In this document: positions 36,259 to 45,683 of the stretch, piece by piece
Layout: each line of letters opens with the position of its first letter
Numbering within the stretch: the first letter of the stretch is position 1
From: Neobacillus mesonae
GTDB taxonomy: Bacteria > Bacillota > Bacilli > Bacillales > Cytobacillaceae
Direction of reading: 5' to 3'
NCBI RefSeq assembly: GCF_023715155.1
Contig: NZ_JAMBNQ010000003.1
Span: forward strand, 62,001-126,000
DNA length: 64,000 nt
The notes under the pieces: generated by a model
The model's input: the letters and a program-made list of their open reading frames with translations, nothing else
Told to the model about the DNA's origin: nothing
Databases searched by the model: none
Position numbers and translations under genes: made by a program

Positions 36259-37713
36259 ATGAATCGACAATGGGTTGCCCTATTAATGACTTTTTCACTG
36301 TTAATAGGTGCCGGGGGAACATATGCCGGGATACAAATTTTAGAAAAAAAAGAAGGAAATTCAGCTCTTGATCATGCTGATCCGAAAAGTATGAACGTGA
36401 ATTCAAATGGCACAAAGGACGAAGACCTATCAATGGTCGAGCAAGCATATGATCTTATATTAAATCGTTATGTGGAAAAGGTGGACGAGAAAAAACTTGA
36501 GGAAGGCGCAATTCAAGGCATGCTTTCTGTTTTAAAAGACCCTTATTCTGTTTATATGGACAAGGAGACAAGCAAACAATTCACCCAAACCTTGGAGTCT
36601 TCATTTGAAGGAATCGGTGCCGAAGTCGGCATGGTTGACGGGAAAATTGTGATTATCTCACCATTTAAAAATTCACCGGCTGAAAAGGCTGGACTAAAGC
36701 CAAATGATGAGATATTAAGAGTAGATGGAAAAAGTGTAGAAGGCCTCGATTTAAGCAAAGCGACGATGAAAATCCGCGGTAAAAAAGGGACTTACGTAAC
36801 CTTAAATATTGCCCGTAATGGATTAAATGAACCGCTTGAAATAAAAGTAAAGCGTGATGAAATCCCGCTGGAAACAGTACACAGCGATATAAAGAAACAA
36901 GACGGCAAGAAAATCGGCTATCTTGAAATTACCTCCTTCTCTGAAAATACTGCGGCAGATTTTAAAAAAGAACTAAAAGCGCTGGAAAATGATCATATTA
37001 AAGGACTGATTATTGATGTCCGCGGCAACCCAGGGGGACTGTTAATCAGTGTTGAAGATATTTTAAAAGAGCTGGTGCCGAAGGATAAACCATATATCCA
37101 GATTCAAGAGCGTAATGGAGAAAAACGCCGATTCTTCTCCAATCTTTCAAAGAAAAAAGACTACCCTATTTTAGTTTTAGTCAACAAGGGAAGTGCATCA
37201 GCTTCGGAAATTTTAGCGGGAGCATTACAGGAAGCTGCCGGATATAAGCTTATTGGAGAAAACACTTTCGGTAAAGGAACCGTCCAACAAGCAATTCAAA
37301 TGGAAGACGGAAGCAATGTAAAATTGACTCTATATAAATGGCTGACACCTGACGGAAACTGGATTCACAAAAAGGGAATCAAACCGGATGTGGAGATTGA
37401 GCAGCCTGCTATTTTTACCACCCACCCGCTTCAAATTGAAAAGCCGCTTACAATGGACATGAACAATGAGCAGGTAAAAAATGCACAGGAAATTTTAGCA
37501 GGGTTAGGATTTGCTCCTGGAAGAACAGACGGTTACTTTAGTATAGAAACCGTAACAGCTGTAAAAGGATTCCAGCAGTATAATGACCTTCCGGTAACAG
37601 GGGAAATTGATGAAGTGACTGCTAGGAAATTAGAGGAAGCAGTTATTAAAGAAATGAAAAAACAAAAAAATGATCTACAGCTGCAAACAGCGCTAAGGCT
37701 GATAGTGAAATAG
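36259..37713 (+). CDS. ctpB: S41 carboxyl-terminal processing protease CtpB
   Basis: A 484-residue exported serine protease. An N-terminal signal or anchor (about 1-22) is followed by a PDZ domain (about 100-185) with FEGIGAEVGMVDGK, the S41 catalytic domain with Ser in NKGSASASEILAGAL and Lys in GENTFGKGTVQQ, and a C-terminal peptidoglycan-binding domain (about 395-460). In B. subtilis CtpB cleaves SpoIVFA during sporulation. The start is ATG with an AAGGAGG site. Its position before minJ agrees. Confidence 0.92.
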   Translation: MNRQWVALLMTFSLLIGAGGTYAGIQILEKKEGNSALDHADPKSMNVNSNGTKDEDLSMVEQAYDLILNRYVEKVDEKKLEEGAIQGMLSVLKDPYSVYMDKETSKQFTQTLESSFEGIGAEVGMVDGKIVIISPFKNSPAEKAGLKPNDEILRVDGKSVEGLDLSKATMKIRGKKGTYVTLNIARNGLNEPLEIKVKRDEIPLETVHSDIKKQDGKKIGYLEITSFSENTAADFKKELKALENDHIKGLIIDVRGNPGGLLISVEDILKELVPKDKPYIQIQERNGEKRRFFSNLSKKKDYPILVLVNKGSASASEILAGALQEAAGYKLIGENTFGKGTVQQAIQMEDGSNVKLTLYKWLTPDGNWIHKKGIKPDVEIEQPAIFTTHPLQIEKPLTMDMNNEQVKNAQEILAGLGFAPGRTDGYFSIETVTAVKGFQQYNDLPVTGEIDEVTARKLEEAVIKEMKKQKNDLQLQTALRLIVK

Positions 37714-37720
37714 TTTAACA

Positions 37721-37762
37721 GGAACAGCGAACACTTCATTTCAGGTGGTTCGCTGTTTTTTG
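37721..37762 (+). terminator. Terminator of ctpB
   Basis: AACAGCGAACAC pairs with GTGGTTCGCTGTT (one bulge) and is followed by T residues. Confidence 0.85.
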
Positions 37763-37769
37763 TCCTGGC

Positions 37770-37892
37770 AGGATTGGCGGAAAATTTGTCGTTTCCCGCG
37801 GAATCACCGGAAATTTCCGCGGAAATAGAAGACAATCAGGCGGAAAAAATCATAATCTGGCGGAATTCAGCTCAAAACCGGCGGAATCAGCA
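37770..37892. repeat. 21-bp phased GCGGAA array
   Basis: GCGGAA cores start at 37777, 37798, 37819, 37840, 37860 and 37881, so the spacing is 21, 21, 21, 20, 21. The composition is like the array after degV, including CCGCGGAA centres. Confidence 0.8.
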
Positions 37893-37944
37893 TCTACAAA
37901 CGACCGACGAGTAAATTGAAGAACATAAATGACTGTTTTCTAAA

Positions 37945-38080
37945 ACCAGCAATAGGTCTTATCCCGCATTAACGGGCACAAAGACGCCCGCTTCAATGTT
38001 TAGCTGAAAACTGCCCGTAAAAACCCGATTGGTTCAACTAACTATCAGTGGCAAAAAACCCACTGATTGAAGTTTCACTT
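37945..38080. repeat. Structured intergenic element with several hairpins
   Basis: CGGGC (37973-37977) pairs with GCCCG (37986-37990). ATCAGTGG (38044-38051) pairs with CCACTGAT (38060-38067), with TTCAA/TTGAA closing outside it. A related CTGCCCGT follows in the middle. No coding potential is seen. It is probably a dispersed element; only one copy occurs in the window. Confidence 0.45.
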
Positions 38081-38162
38081 TATGGTTCTAATTTGGTAGA
38101 ATAAAAGATAAGAGTCTTTTACATAAAAAAATTGAAATTTTTAATAGAGGCAGGTGGAAGGA

Positions 38163-39353
38163 ATGGTGCAAATATGGCTTGTGGAGCTTTTAAAAGGGAC
38201 AGGCAAGTTATTTCTTCATCCTGTTTTATACTATCTTGTGTTCCTATCCGGAATATTGGGTGTCATGAGAGTGAAACGTGAACGGAAAAACTTCCATGTC
38301 AGAGCAGAGGATGCATATTTTGAGCTTCGGCAGTTATTTCCGCTTGGATTGATCATCGGGTTATCACTTTCTGTTATCGTGATAGCAGCAGGAATCACAG
38401 TTCCATTTGCAGCAATTGTTCTCATTGCCGGCATCACCATTTTATTATCATTTACGACAAACATACGCTGGATGTCGCCAGCATATACAGTGGGAGCTGC
38501 ATTTTTTGCTGTTAGCTTATTTTCACAAAATCATTGGTCGATTCCATTCTTCTCAAATACGTTTGATTCGATAGGTGGAATTGTTTATCCTTCCATAGTA
38601 GTGATTCTTGGACTTTTATTAATAGCTGAAGGAATTCTTATTTTAAAAAACGGAATAAAAGGAACATCTCCGAAACTGGCAAAAAGTAAGCGAGGGAAAA
38701 CTATTGGTGTCCATGAGGTTAAACGCCTTTGGATGCTGCCGTTATTTATGCTGATTCCAGGTGAGGCATTGCAGCTTCCATTTGACTGGTGGCCGGTATT
38801 TCATTTAGGAGCCAAAGAATACGCCCTTATTTTTGTTCCGTTTGCTATTGGTTTCCACCAGCAGGTTAAAGGCACTTTACCAAAAGAAGCAATTGACAGG
38901 CATGGGCGGCAGGTTGTCGGATTGGGAATCCTCACGACAATCATTTCAGTTGTGGGTTATTGGTATCCGCTTGTTTCCATTATACTTGCGGCATTAGCGG
39001 TTATCGGCCGTGAAACAATTGCATTTATCGCCCATCAAACAGATGACAGCCGGCCGTTTTATTTTTCGAAAAAGAACAATGGCTTGATGATTATTGGAAT
39101 TATTCCGGAATCACCGGCCAGTAAAATGGAGCTGATGGTTGGAGAGACCATTGCCAAGGTCAATGGAATAGCTGTCCGCGATGAAAAAACGTTCTATGAG
39201 GCATTGCAGAAGAACCGTGCTCATTGTAAACTTGATGTCCTTGATAAGAACGGTGAAATCCGCTTCGTCCAACGTGCACTTTTTGATGGCGATCATCATG
39301 AACTCGGTCTGCTCTTTGTTCAGGATGACCATGATTATGAAAAAGGCGCATGA
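38163..39353 (+). CDS. minJ: Division topology protein MinJ
   Basis: A 396-residue membrane protein that links DivIVA to MinCD in Bacillus. About seven membrane segments are followed by a C-terminal PDZ domain (about 300-385) with GIIPESPASKMELMVGE. I chose ATG 38163 with AGGTGG five bases upstream; a GTG at 38154 overlaps the site. Its neighbour ctpB and its topology match YvjD/MinJ of B. subtilis (397 residues). Confidence 0.9.
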   Translation: MVQIWLVELLKGTGKLFLHPVLYYLVFLSGILGVMRVKRERKNFHVRAEDAYFELRQLFPLGLIIGLSLSVIVIAAGITVPFAAIVLIAGITILLSFTTNIRWMSPAYTVGAAFFAVSLFSQNHWSIPFFSNTFDSIGGIVYPSIVVILGLLLIAEGILILKNGIKGTSPKLAKSKRGKTIGVHEVKRLWMLPLFMLIPGEALQLPFDWWPVFHLGAKEYALIFVPFAIGFHQQVKGTLPKEAIDRHGRQVVGLGILTTIISVVGYWYPLVSIILAALAVIGRETIAFIAHQTDDSRPFYFSKKNNGLMIIGIIPESPASKMELMVGETIAKVNGIAVRDEKTFYEALQKNRAHCKLDVLDKNGEIRFVQRALFDGDHHELGLLFVQDDHDYEKGA

Positions 39354-39366
39354 ATCGAATGTACTC

Positions 39367-39401
39367 AAAAAGCCAAGGGATCCAATCCTTTGGCTTTTTT
39401 C
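39367..39401. terminator. Bidirectional terminator, minJ and ABC permease
   Basis: AAAAGCCAAGGG pairs with CCTTTGGCTTTT. It lies between converging genes. Confidence 0.85.
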
Positions 39402-39406
39402 CATCT

Positions 39407-40468
39407 TCATAGTGTCCGGTACTTCTTCAATGCTAAAATATTTAATACAATAAAAATGACAGCAAAGATGACAAGGGCGATGAGATCGCCGCTGATTTCA
39501 CTTAAACCAGCACCTTGATACATGACTCCCTTTAAAGCATCACCGGCATAGTACATCGGCATGATTTTGGCAGCTGCCTGAAGCCAGCCGGCCATCCCTT
39601 CCAAAGGAAAAATTCCGGCGAAGAATACCTGCGGAACTACCGCAATCGGAATAAATTGCATCATCTGAAACTCAGAAGCCGCGAATGAAGATAATAAAAT
39701 CCCTAAAGAAAGGGCCACCAGTGCTAATAATAAGTTAATTAAAATCACATGCAAAATGGACCCAGCCATGACAATATCCAGTACGGTTATGGCAAAGACC
39801 ACGACAATAATGGTTTGAATCACCGCAAATATTCCATAGCCGGCCAAATAGGCAGTGACGATTTCCCAGCGGCGGATTGGCGTAGACATCAGCCGCTCTA
39901 AAGTCCCTGTTGTCCGCTCACGCAGCAGCCCGATTCCAGAAATAATAAAGACAAAAAAGAATACAAAGAAGCCGACTAAAATGGGACTTAACACATCAAA
40001 AAATACAGTATCTTTATCACCATATACATAGTTTGTATCGATGGCTCCCGTTGTCATGCCAGCAAGTTCAGGACGATGCTGGATGAGTTTAGCCTGAGCC
40101 TGTGCCGCGATGACCTGATTAATTTTCATTTGCAATGCTTTGGCTCTGCTTGGATCGTCATTACGCAAAATCAACGTCATTTTTCCGGAACCGGCATCCT
40201 TCTTAAGCAGTCCATCCAGTTCATCATCTACAACCGTGCTCTTTGAGGCGGAATCATATTCTTTTACCTGAATAGCTGCTTTTTCAAAGCCGGTTACAAG
40301 GCTGTCATCCATTCCCGTAACCCCTAATTTGGAATCAACCGTATTCCCGTTAAATAGAAAGTACATCAGGGTTAAAATGAGGAGCGGGGCAACAAACATC
40401 AGTCCTAATGTTCGTTTATCCCGCAGCAATTGCCGGGCAATTCGTTTAATTAAGGCTGAGATTCTCAT
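39407..40468 (-). CDS. ABC-2 type transporter permease
   Basis: A 353-residue exporter permease. One helix near the N-terminus is followed by an extracellular domain (about 45-165) and five C-terminal helices, with GIGLLRERTTGTLERLMSTP as the family coupling motif. It overlaps the ATPase gene by 23 bases, so the two are translationally coupled. The substrate is unknown. A TetR gene upstream suggests an efflux pump induced by a small molecule. Confidence 0.85.
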   Translation of the reverse strand: MRISALIKRIARQLLRDKRTLGLMFVAPLLILTLMYFLFNGNTVDSKLGVTGMDDSLVTGFEKAAIQVKEYDSASKSTVVDDELDGLLKKDAGSGKMTLILRNDDPSRAKALQMKINQVIAAQAQAKLIQHRPELAGMTTGAIDTNYVYGDKDTVFFDVLSPILVGFFVFFFVFIISGIGLLRERTTGTLERLMSTPIRRWEIVTAYLAGYGIFAVIQTIIVVVFAITVLDIVMAGSILHVILINLLLALVALSLGILLSSFAASEFQMMQFIPIAVVPQVFFAGIFPLEGMAGWLQAAAKIMPMYYAGDALKGVMYQGAGLSEISGDLIALVIFAVIFIVLNILALKKYRTL

Positions 40469-41189
40469 GCTGTTTCACCCCCGCCTTCAGGAATACTTCA
40501 TCCAAGCTGCCAGCACTGTATAAGTCTTTTAATTCACTTGGCGTACCGCTTGCTAAAATTCGGCCGTCCCGCACCATTGCAACGACATCACATCTTTCGG
40601 CTTCATCCATGACATGGGTCGTGACGATAATGGTTTTTCCTTCTTCATTTTTCAATCGTAAAAGCTCTCCCCAAATGGAAAGTTTTAATTCTGGGTCAAT
40701 TCCGACCGTCGGTTCATCCAAAATTAATAACTTTGGATCCTGAATCAGTGCAATTGCGAGTGAAAGACGCCGTTTCATCCCGCCGGAATAGGCAGAAACC
40801 CGTTTCTTTAAATCATCGCGCAGATTCACTAAGTCTGAAGCATAGGCAATCCGTCTTTTTTGTTCTTCTTTATTCAGTCTAAATAGGGAGGCGAAAAATT
40901 TTAAATTCTCTTCGCCGGTCAGCTCCACATAAAGGGCATCAGATTGCGCCATATAGCCGATTTCCTGCAAAATATCGAGATTCGGCATTGTTTCATTCAG
41001 TACATGAATCAAACCAGAGTCGGCTTTTTCCATACCGACAATCATTTTTACTAATGTTGTCTTCCCGGCTCCAGAGGGTCCAATTAGACCGTACAATTGT
41101 CCTTTTTCAATCGTCAAGCTGACATCATTCAAAACTGCTTTTTTTCCAAAGCTTTTATTGACGTTTTCGACTGTAATGGTTGAATTCAG
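40446..41189 (-). CDS. ABC transporter ATPase, probable CTG start
   Basis: A 247-residue ATPase with Walker A GPSGAGKTT, signature YSGGMKRRLSLA and Walker B LLILDEPTVGI, driving the adjacent ABC-2 permease. The only good ribosome binding site, GAGGAGGGG, ends six bases before a CTG at 41189. That would start the protein NSTITVENVNKSFG, where homologues begin. A GTG at 41228 would give 260 residues but has no site and would place the GGAGG inside the gene. I prefer CTG with moderate confidence. Confidence 0.8.
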   Translation of the reverse strand: MNSTITVENVNKSFGKKAVLNDVSLTIEKGQLYGLIGPSGAGKTTLVKMIVGMEKADSGLIHVLNETMPNLDILQEIGYMAQSDALYVELTGEENLKFFASLFRLNKEEQKRRIAYASDLVNLRDDLKKRVSAYSGGMKRRLSLAIALIQDPKLLILDEPTVGIDPELKLSIWGELLRLKNEEGKTIIVTTHVMDEAERCDVVAMVRDGRILASGTPSELKDLYSAGSLDEVFLKAGVKQHENLSLN

Positions 41190-41228
41190 GTGAATCCCCT
41201 CCTCAAAAGCCAACAGATGAATGAACAC

Positions 41229-41306
41229 CGTGTTGACTATTTCTATACCTTAATCTTAAAATGCTGAAGGTTGAATTACAATGAACAATAATGGGCAAAG
41301 TGTTCA
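41229..41306. promoter_or_regulatory. Inverted repeats upstream of the ABC operon
   Basis: TGAACACCGTGTTGA lies right before the ABC frame (about 41222-41236). TGAACA (41282-41287) and TGTTCA (41301-41306) form a second repeat with 13 bases between. Similar half-sites (ATTGTTCAACACAAT, 41945-41959) lie at the TetR gene start. These are candidates for the TetR operator. Confidence 0.45.
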
Positions 41307-41316
41307 ATGTCGTCAG

Positions 41317-41922
41317 TTACCTATTCAATCCAGCGGCATACCCAGGGCCAAATAAGGTCATTTTGACTAAAATTAAGGTCATTTCACGAGGAGACTTTTC
41401 CATTCCGGTTTCAAGCCAATGCTGGATCACCCCTACATGGGCTGCACTGACATAGGAAATCAAGAAATCAACAGGGACAAGCATATTGTTCTTGCTGACT
41501 CCATCAGCAATTTTTTGAAGAAAAGTTTGTTTAATTAATTCCTTGAGTTTTACTTGAAATGCAGCATCTCCCTTTGGACCAAGGATGACTTTCATAAAAC
41601 TTGCATTTTCCTGAAAATATTCAAATAGCTTCAGGATGATCGGAAACGGTTCATCCTGACTTGTATAGGCAATGGCTTCCATTGGTTTGATATCATTAAC
41701 AATTTCTTCGATTCCCTGAATCATTTCATTTTCACTTTGCTCTAATAAATCATACTTATCCCGGTAATGTAAGTAGAAGGTGCCTCGGTTAATTTTTGCC
41801 TTTTGAGTCAAATGCCGAACGGTGACCCCTTCAAATCCCTTTTCCTCCATCAGTTCTGTGAGAGTATCTCTAATTAGCCGTTTGGTATGAAGCACCCGTT
41901 TATCTGCTATGCGTTCTTTCAT
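41317..41922 (-). CDS. TetR/AcrR family repressor
   Basis: A 201-residue regulator. The N-terminal helix-turn-helix is GVTVRHLTQKAKINRGTFYL, typical of TetR proteins, and the variable C-terminal part binds an inducer. I chose ATG 41922 because AAAGGAG lies eight bases upstream of it, within the longer frame from 41946. It precedes the ABC operon on the same strand. An ATTGT-N5-ACAAT palindrome overlaps the longer start (41945-41959) and may mediate autorepression. Confidence 0.85.
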   Translation of the reverse strand: MKERIADKRVLHTKRLIRDTLTELMEEKGFEGVTVRHLTQKAKINRGTFYLHYRDKYDLLEQSENEMIQGIEEIVNDIKPMEAIAYTSQDEPFPIILKLFEYFQENASFMKVILGPKGDAAFQVKLKELIKQTFLQKIADGVSKNNMLVPVDFLISYVSAAHVGVIQHWLETGMEKSPREMTLILVKMTLFGPGYAAGLNR

Positions 41923-42176
41923 CGTTAGCACTCCTTTATGAACCATTGTTCAACACAATATATGATTTAGCAAACAAGTATAAAATGGAAAAGTATTCCT
42001 TTTTTACAGTTTTATTTTCATATGCCAATATTACTGATTTTTGTAAATTAACTGAAAATTATTTACTATGCTATAACTGTAAATTATACTACGTTTTGTA
42101 ACGTTACATTTATTTTGGTTATCTTAATACTAAGTTAATTTTGAAAAATCAACAAAACAATTGAGAAGGGGTATTT

Positions 42177-44618
42177 ATGTACAAGCGTATTCTAGTATTT
42201 TTCACTACTTTTATGTTAGTTTTCTCTTCTACCCAGGTTTTTGCAAAACAGCCAAAAGACCAGCCTGTTTCCAAAAATACAAATGCTGTAAAAATTGTTC
42301 GAGATCAATATGGTGTTCCGCACATTTATGCAAAATCAACGAAATCTCTATACCGTGCCTATGGCTATACGATGGCACAAGATCGTTTATTCCAGATGAT
42401 GATGTTCCGTCTTAGCAATGAAGGGAAGACAGCGTCAGTTTTTGGAGAAAAATACCTGGATCTCGATATGAGAATGAGGCGGGATGGTTACAGTGATCAA
42501 GAGATTAAACAAATGATCACAAAAATGGATCCGTTTTCACAAAAAGTAATGACCTATTTTGCTGAAGGAATCACCCAGTATGTGAAAGAAGCGTTAAAAA
42601 ATCCGGATCAATTATTATCGAAAGAGTTTCATGACTACCATGTCACTCCGGAAACATGGACAGATGTTGATGTATTAAGATTGTTTATGTCATCGATGAC
42701 GGTCTTTATGGACCAGGAGCAGGAAGTTCAAAACGCAGCGATTTTAGAAAAACTTAAACAGCAATTTGGGGCTGAAAAAGCTAAAAAAATGTTTGATGAT
42801 ATTTTCCCAGTCGATGACCCAGCATCACCAACCAGTATCATGAATGGCGGAATAACCGGTCAAGCTGAGGCAAGAGAAAATGGGAAGCAGGTTTCCAAAG
42901 AAGTTACGGCAGCTGCCGGCAAGCTTTCGAAACTACGGCAAAACTTTGAGGATCATTCCCATGAACTAGGCCTTCCGCTGAAGGTAGGAAGTAATGCTAT
43001 GGTTGTAGGGCCTAAAAAGACAAAGTCCGAAAATGCGATTGTGTACGGGGGACCACAAGTAGGGCTCACGGCCCCAGGGTTTATCTATGAAGTCGGACTT
43101 CATTCCCCTAAAATTAACATTGAAGGTTCGGCTTTTGTCGGGTATCCATTTATTATGTTCGGTGCTACTAAGGATATTGGGTTTACCGCAACAGCGGGGT
43201 ACGGCAACGTTGTCGATATTTTCAGCGAGAAGATAAACCCGGACAATCCGCATCAATATTTTTACAAGGGCAAATGGCATGATATGAAGAAGCGGGTTGA
43301 GACCTTTACGGTTCACACAAAAGACGGGAAATCCAAAAGTGTGGAAAAAGAGTTTTACGAAACTGTTCACGGCCCTGTCATTTATCTAGATGAGTCAACC
43401 CATACTGCTTATAGTAAGGCGTGGGCATTCCGCGGAACGGAAGCACAAAGCTGGTCTGCCTATTTGGAATCAAACTATGCTCAAAATTTGAATGACTTTG
43501 AAAAAGCCGCCCGGAAATTTACCATGTCACTTAACTGGCATTATGCGGATAAACGAGGAAATATCGCCTATTTCCATGTTGGAAAGATACCTAACCGCGA
43601 CAAGCGCGTTGATGACCGTCTGCCAACACCTGGAACCGGTGAATATGATTGGAAGGGATTTCTAAATCCTAAAAACAATCCTCATATCATCAATCCAGAG
43701 TCCGGCTTTGTGGCTAACTGGAATAATAAACCGGCTTCTAATTGGCGGAATGGGGAGTTAAGCTTTAGATGGACCGCAGATCAAAGGGTTCAGCAATATA
43801 TAGACCAAGCCAAAGCGGCTGACAATATTACGTTAAAAAAAATCAATGACTTCAATTACAACGCAAGTCTAGCCAATTTAAGAACAAAGTGGTTTAAACC
43901 TTATTTACTAGAAGCGCTTCAGATTAATCTTCCTAAAAATCCAAAATACGCTGAAGTGTATCAATATCTCAAAAACTGGAATAATCTCAATGAAGATTTG
44001 AACAAGGACGGAAATTATGACAGCCCTGCAGTTACGATTTTTGAAGACTGGTGGGCAAATGTAGTTGATACCTTATTTAAAGCAGATCTAGGTGACAGTT
44101 ATGGAGAACTAAAGGATATCATTGACCATGGATATGGCTGCGGCGTGTGTTTACGAACCTTTCAAGGCAAAAAAGCCGAATCACCCGTCCACTATGATTG
44201 GTTAAATGGGATATCTCGTGATCAGCTGATTCTTGACAGCCTGGAACAAACGCTAAGCCAATTGGAAAAAAAGCATGGCAGAAACATGGATCAATGGTTA
44301 ACAAAAGTAAGGATGACAACCTTTGGCGGCAGTTCATTTATTGGATTCCCGCATGGACTTGGATCTGATAAGCCTATTCCTGAAATGAACAGGGGAAGTG
44401 AGAATCACTATGTGGAAATGACGAAGAAAGGCCCCCATGGTTTCAACATCACGCCTCCAGGACAGATCGGCTTTATCAGTAAGGATGGGACCGTCCGCCA
44501 GCATTATGCAGATCAAATCGATATGTATGCCAATTGGAAATTCAAACCGATTCTATTTACAGATAAAGATGTAAAGGCGAATGCCGAATCGGTGGATACC
44601 TTACAATTTAATAAATAA
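42177..44618 (+). CDS. pac: Penicillin G acylase precursor
   Basis: An 813-residue secreted Ntn hydrolase close in layout to the Bacillus (Priestia) megaterium enzyme. A signal peptide ends after VFA (residue 23). The alpha chain follows, then the autocatalytic site KVGSNAMVV with the nucleophile Ser272 at the start of the beta chain. IVRDQYGVPHIYAKS, VAPGFLYEVG-like LTAPGFIYEVGLHSP, TATAGYGNVVDIF and VANWNNKPASNWRNGE are family-specific. It hydrolyses amides such as phenylacetyl-penicillin. The start is ATG with an AGAAGGGG site. The gene stands alone with its own terminator. Confidence 0.92.
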   Translation: MYKRILVFFTTFMLVFSSTQVFAKQPKDQPVSKNTNAVKIVRDQYGVPHIYAKSTKSLYRAYGYTMAQDRLFQMMMFRLSNEGKTASVFGEKYLDLDMRMRRDGYSDQEIKQMITKMDPFSQKVMTYFAEGITQYVKEALKNPDQLLSKEFHDYHVTPETWTDVDVLRLFMSSMTVFMDQEQEVQNAAILEKLKQQFGAEKAKKMFDDIFPVDDPASPTSIMNGGITGQAEARENGKQVSKEVTAAAGKLSKLRQNFEDHSHELGLPLKVGSNAMVVGPKKTKSENAIVYGGPQVGLTAPGFIYEVGLHSPKINIEGSAFVGYPFIMFGATKDIGFTATAGYGNVVDIFSEKINPDNPHQYFYKGKWHDMKKRVETFTVHTKDGKSKSVEKEFYETVHGPVIYLDESTHTAYSKAWAFRGTEAQSWSAYLESNYAQNLNDFEKAARKFTMSLNWHYADKRGNIAYFHVGKIPNRDKRVDDRLPTPGTGEYDWKGFLNPKNNPHIINPESGFVANWNNKPASNWRNGELSFRWTADQRVQQYIDQAKAADNITLKKINDFNYNASLANLRTKWFKPYLLEALQINLPKNPKYAEVYQYLKNWNNLNEDLNKDGNYDSPAVTIFEDWWANVVDTLFKADLGDSYGELKDIIDHGYGCGVCLRTFQGKKAESPVHYDWLNGISRDQLILDSLEQTLSQLEKKHGRNMDQWLTKVRMTTFGGSSFIGFPHGLGSDKPIPEMNRGSENHYVEMTKKGPHGFNITPPGQIGFISKDGTVRQHYADQIDMYANWKFKPILFTDKDVKANAESVDTLQFNK

Positions 44619-44629
44619 GACAAGCTCAA

Positions 44630-44666
44630 GCGCCTAGAGACGTTCATCGTTTCTGGGCTCTTTTTA
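44630..44666 (+). terminator. Terminator of pac
   Basis: GCCTAGAGACG pairs imperfectly with CGTTTCTGGGC and is followed by T residues. Confidence 0.75.
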
Positions 44667-44766
44667 TTCTAAATTTGGGATTTTATCATATTAGTTTAAA
44701 TAGCGAAATGATAAAGCATGAGTCGTATCTGCAGCTAGAGGAATAAGGACAGAGGGGGAAGGATTC

Positions 44767-45615
44767 ATGTTTTATGATTGGTTGCTTTTAAGCGGACAAT
44801 TGGTTTGGAACAAACCGCTGTTAACCGTTCTGCTGCTCGTCGCCCTCGTCTATGTAATATTTGTTATCTATTTCACGAAATTGAAGATCTATCAGCCTCA
44901 GCCGCTTTTATTTTTTGGCAGCTTAGCTGTTTTATATGTAACGATCGGGAGCCCGCTTTCGGCGCTGAGTCATCTTACCTTTAGCACCCATATGGTGCAA
45001 ATGAGCATTCTCTTTTTTATTTTTCCACCGCTTTGTTTATTAGGGATTCCCATGCTCTTTTTTGAAAAAATAAGCACGATTCCAGCAGTGAAAATTTTTC
45101 CAAAGCCGTTCGCATCATTAATCATATTTGCTGTTTTGTTCTTACTGTACCATGTTCCTGCAGTGTTAACTTTTAGTATGCAATACTCAGTTATTCAATA
45201 TGGCTATCGGATCCTGCTGCTCGCTTTGGCATTTGCCATGTGGCGGCCCATTGCTGCCCGGGATCAATCCATGGCAGAAAAGAAACGATTTGCTTTTCTA
45301 AGCGGGTTATTTTTAATGCCAGCCTGTCTGCTGTTTATTGTCAGTGCCATGATGGGCGGGGCGGATTCGCCTTATTTGACGAAAATGACTGCATCCCTAT
45401 GTATGCCCGTTTCAGGGTATGGGAGTTTGCCAATCCTTCCTTCTGGTTATCACTCGCAATGGGACCAAGTGCTGGCAGGAGTTTTGATGCTGGGAATCCA
45501 TAAAGTTTCGATTTTGTTTACTTTTCGTCTTGGAAAAAGAGTACAACATTGGGAATTGGAGAAAAGTAATGGAAAGGGGGAATTTCTATTTATAAAAAAC
45601 AGGAACGAGGGCTGA
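44767..45615 (+). CDS. ctaG: CtaG-type oxidase assembly protein
   Basis: A 282-residue membrane protein with about seven helices, of the Caa3_CtaG family needed for cytochrome c oxidase assembly in B. subtilis. Conserved features include HLTFSTHMVQMSILFFIFPP and MMGGADSPY. Its location directly before cydAB, rather than with the cta genes, suggests a role in terminal oxidase assembly, perhaps for cytochrome bd; that is inference. The start is ATG with a GGGGGAAGG site. Confidence 0.82.
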   Translation: MFYDWLLLSGQLVWNKPLLTVLLLVALVYVIFVIYFTKLKIYQPQPLLFFGSLAVLYVTIGSPLSALSHLTFSTHMVQMSILFFIFPPLCLLGIPMLFFEKISTIPAVKIFPKPFASLIIFAVLFLLYHVPAVLTFSMQYSVIQYGYRILLLALAFAMWRPIAARDQSMAEKKRFAFLSGLFLMPACLLFIVSAMMGGADSPYLTKMTASLCMPVSGYGSLPILPSGYHSQWDQVLAGVLMLGIHKVSILFTFRLGKRVQHWELEKSNGKGEFLFIKNRNEG

Positions 45616-45683
45616 TATGGCTTTCTTTTATTGTGGCATTTGTTTTGGGATTATCGATTATTGGACGGATTTTTTCGGGATAA
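45588..45683 (+). CDS. Possible 31-residue membrane peptide, ATT start
   Basis: An open frame between ctaG and cydA encodes YKKQERGLIWLSFIVAFV followed by LGLSIIGRIFSG and a stop. It has a charged start, one membrane helix and a short tail. No ATG, GTG or TTG begins it near the N-terminus. An ATT at 45588 lies seven bases after the strong site GGAAAGGGGG. It overlaps the end of ctaG. Small single-helix subunits are common in bd oxidases, so it may be a small oxidase-associated protein. The start codon remains uncertain. Confidence 0.4.
   Translation: MYKKQERGLIWLSFIVAFVLGLSIIGRIFSG

Noticed and set aside
44680..44766. Rex operator before the ctaG-cyd cluster
   Set aside because: No TTGTGA-N6-TCACAA-type palindrome is present upstream of ctaG.
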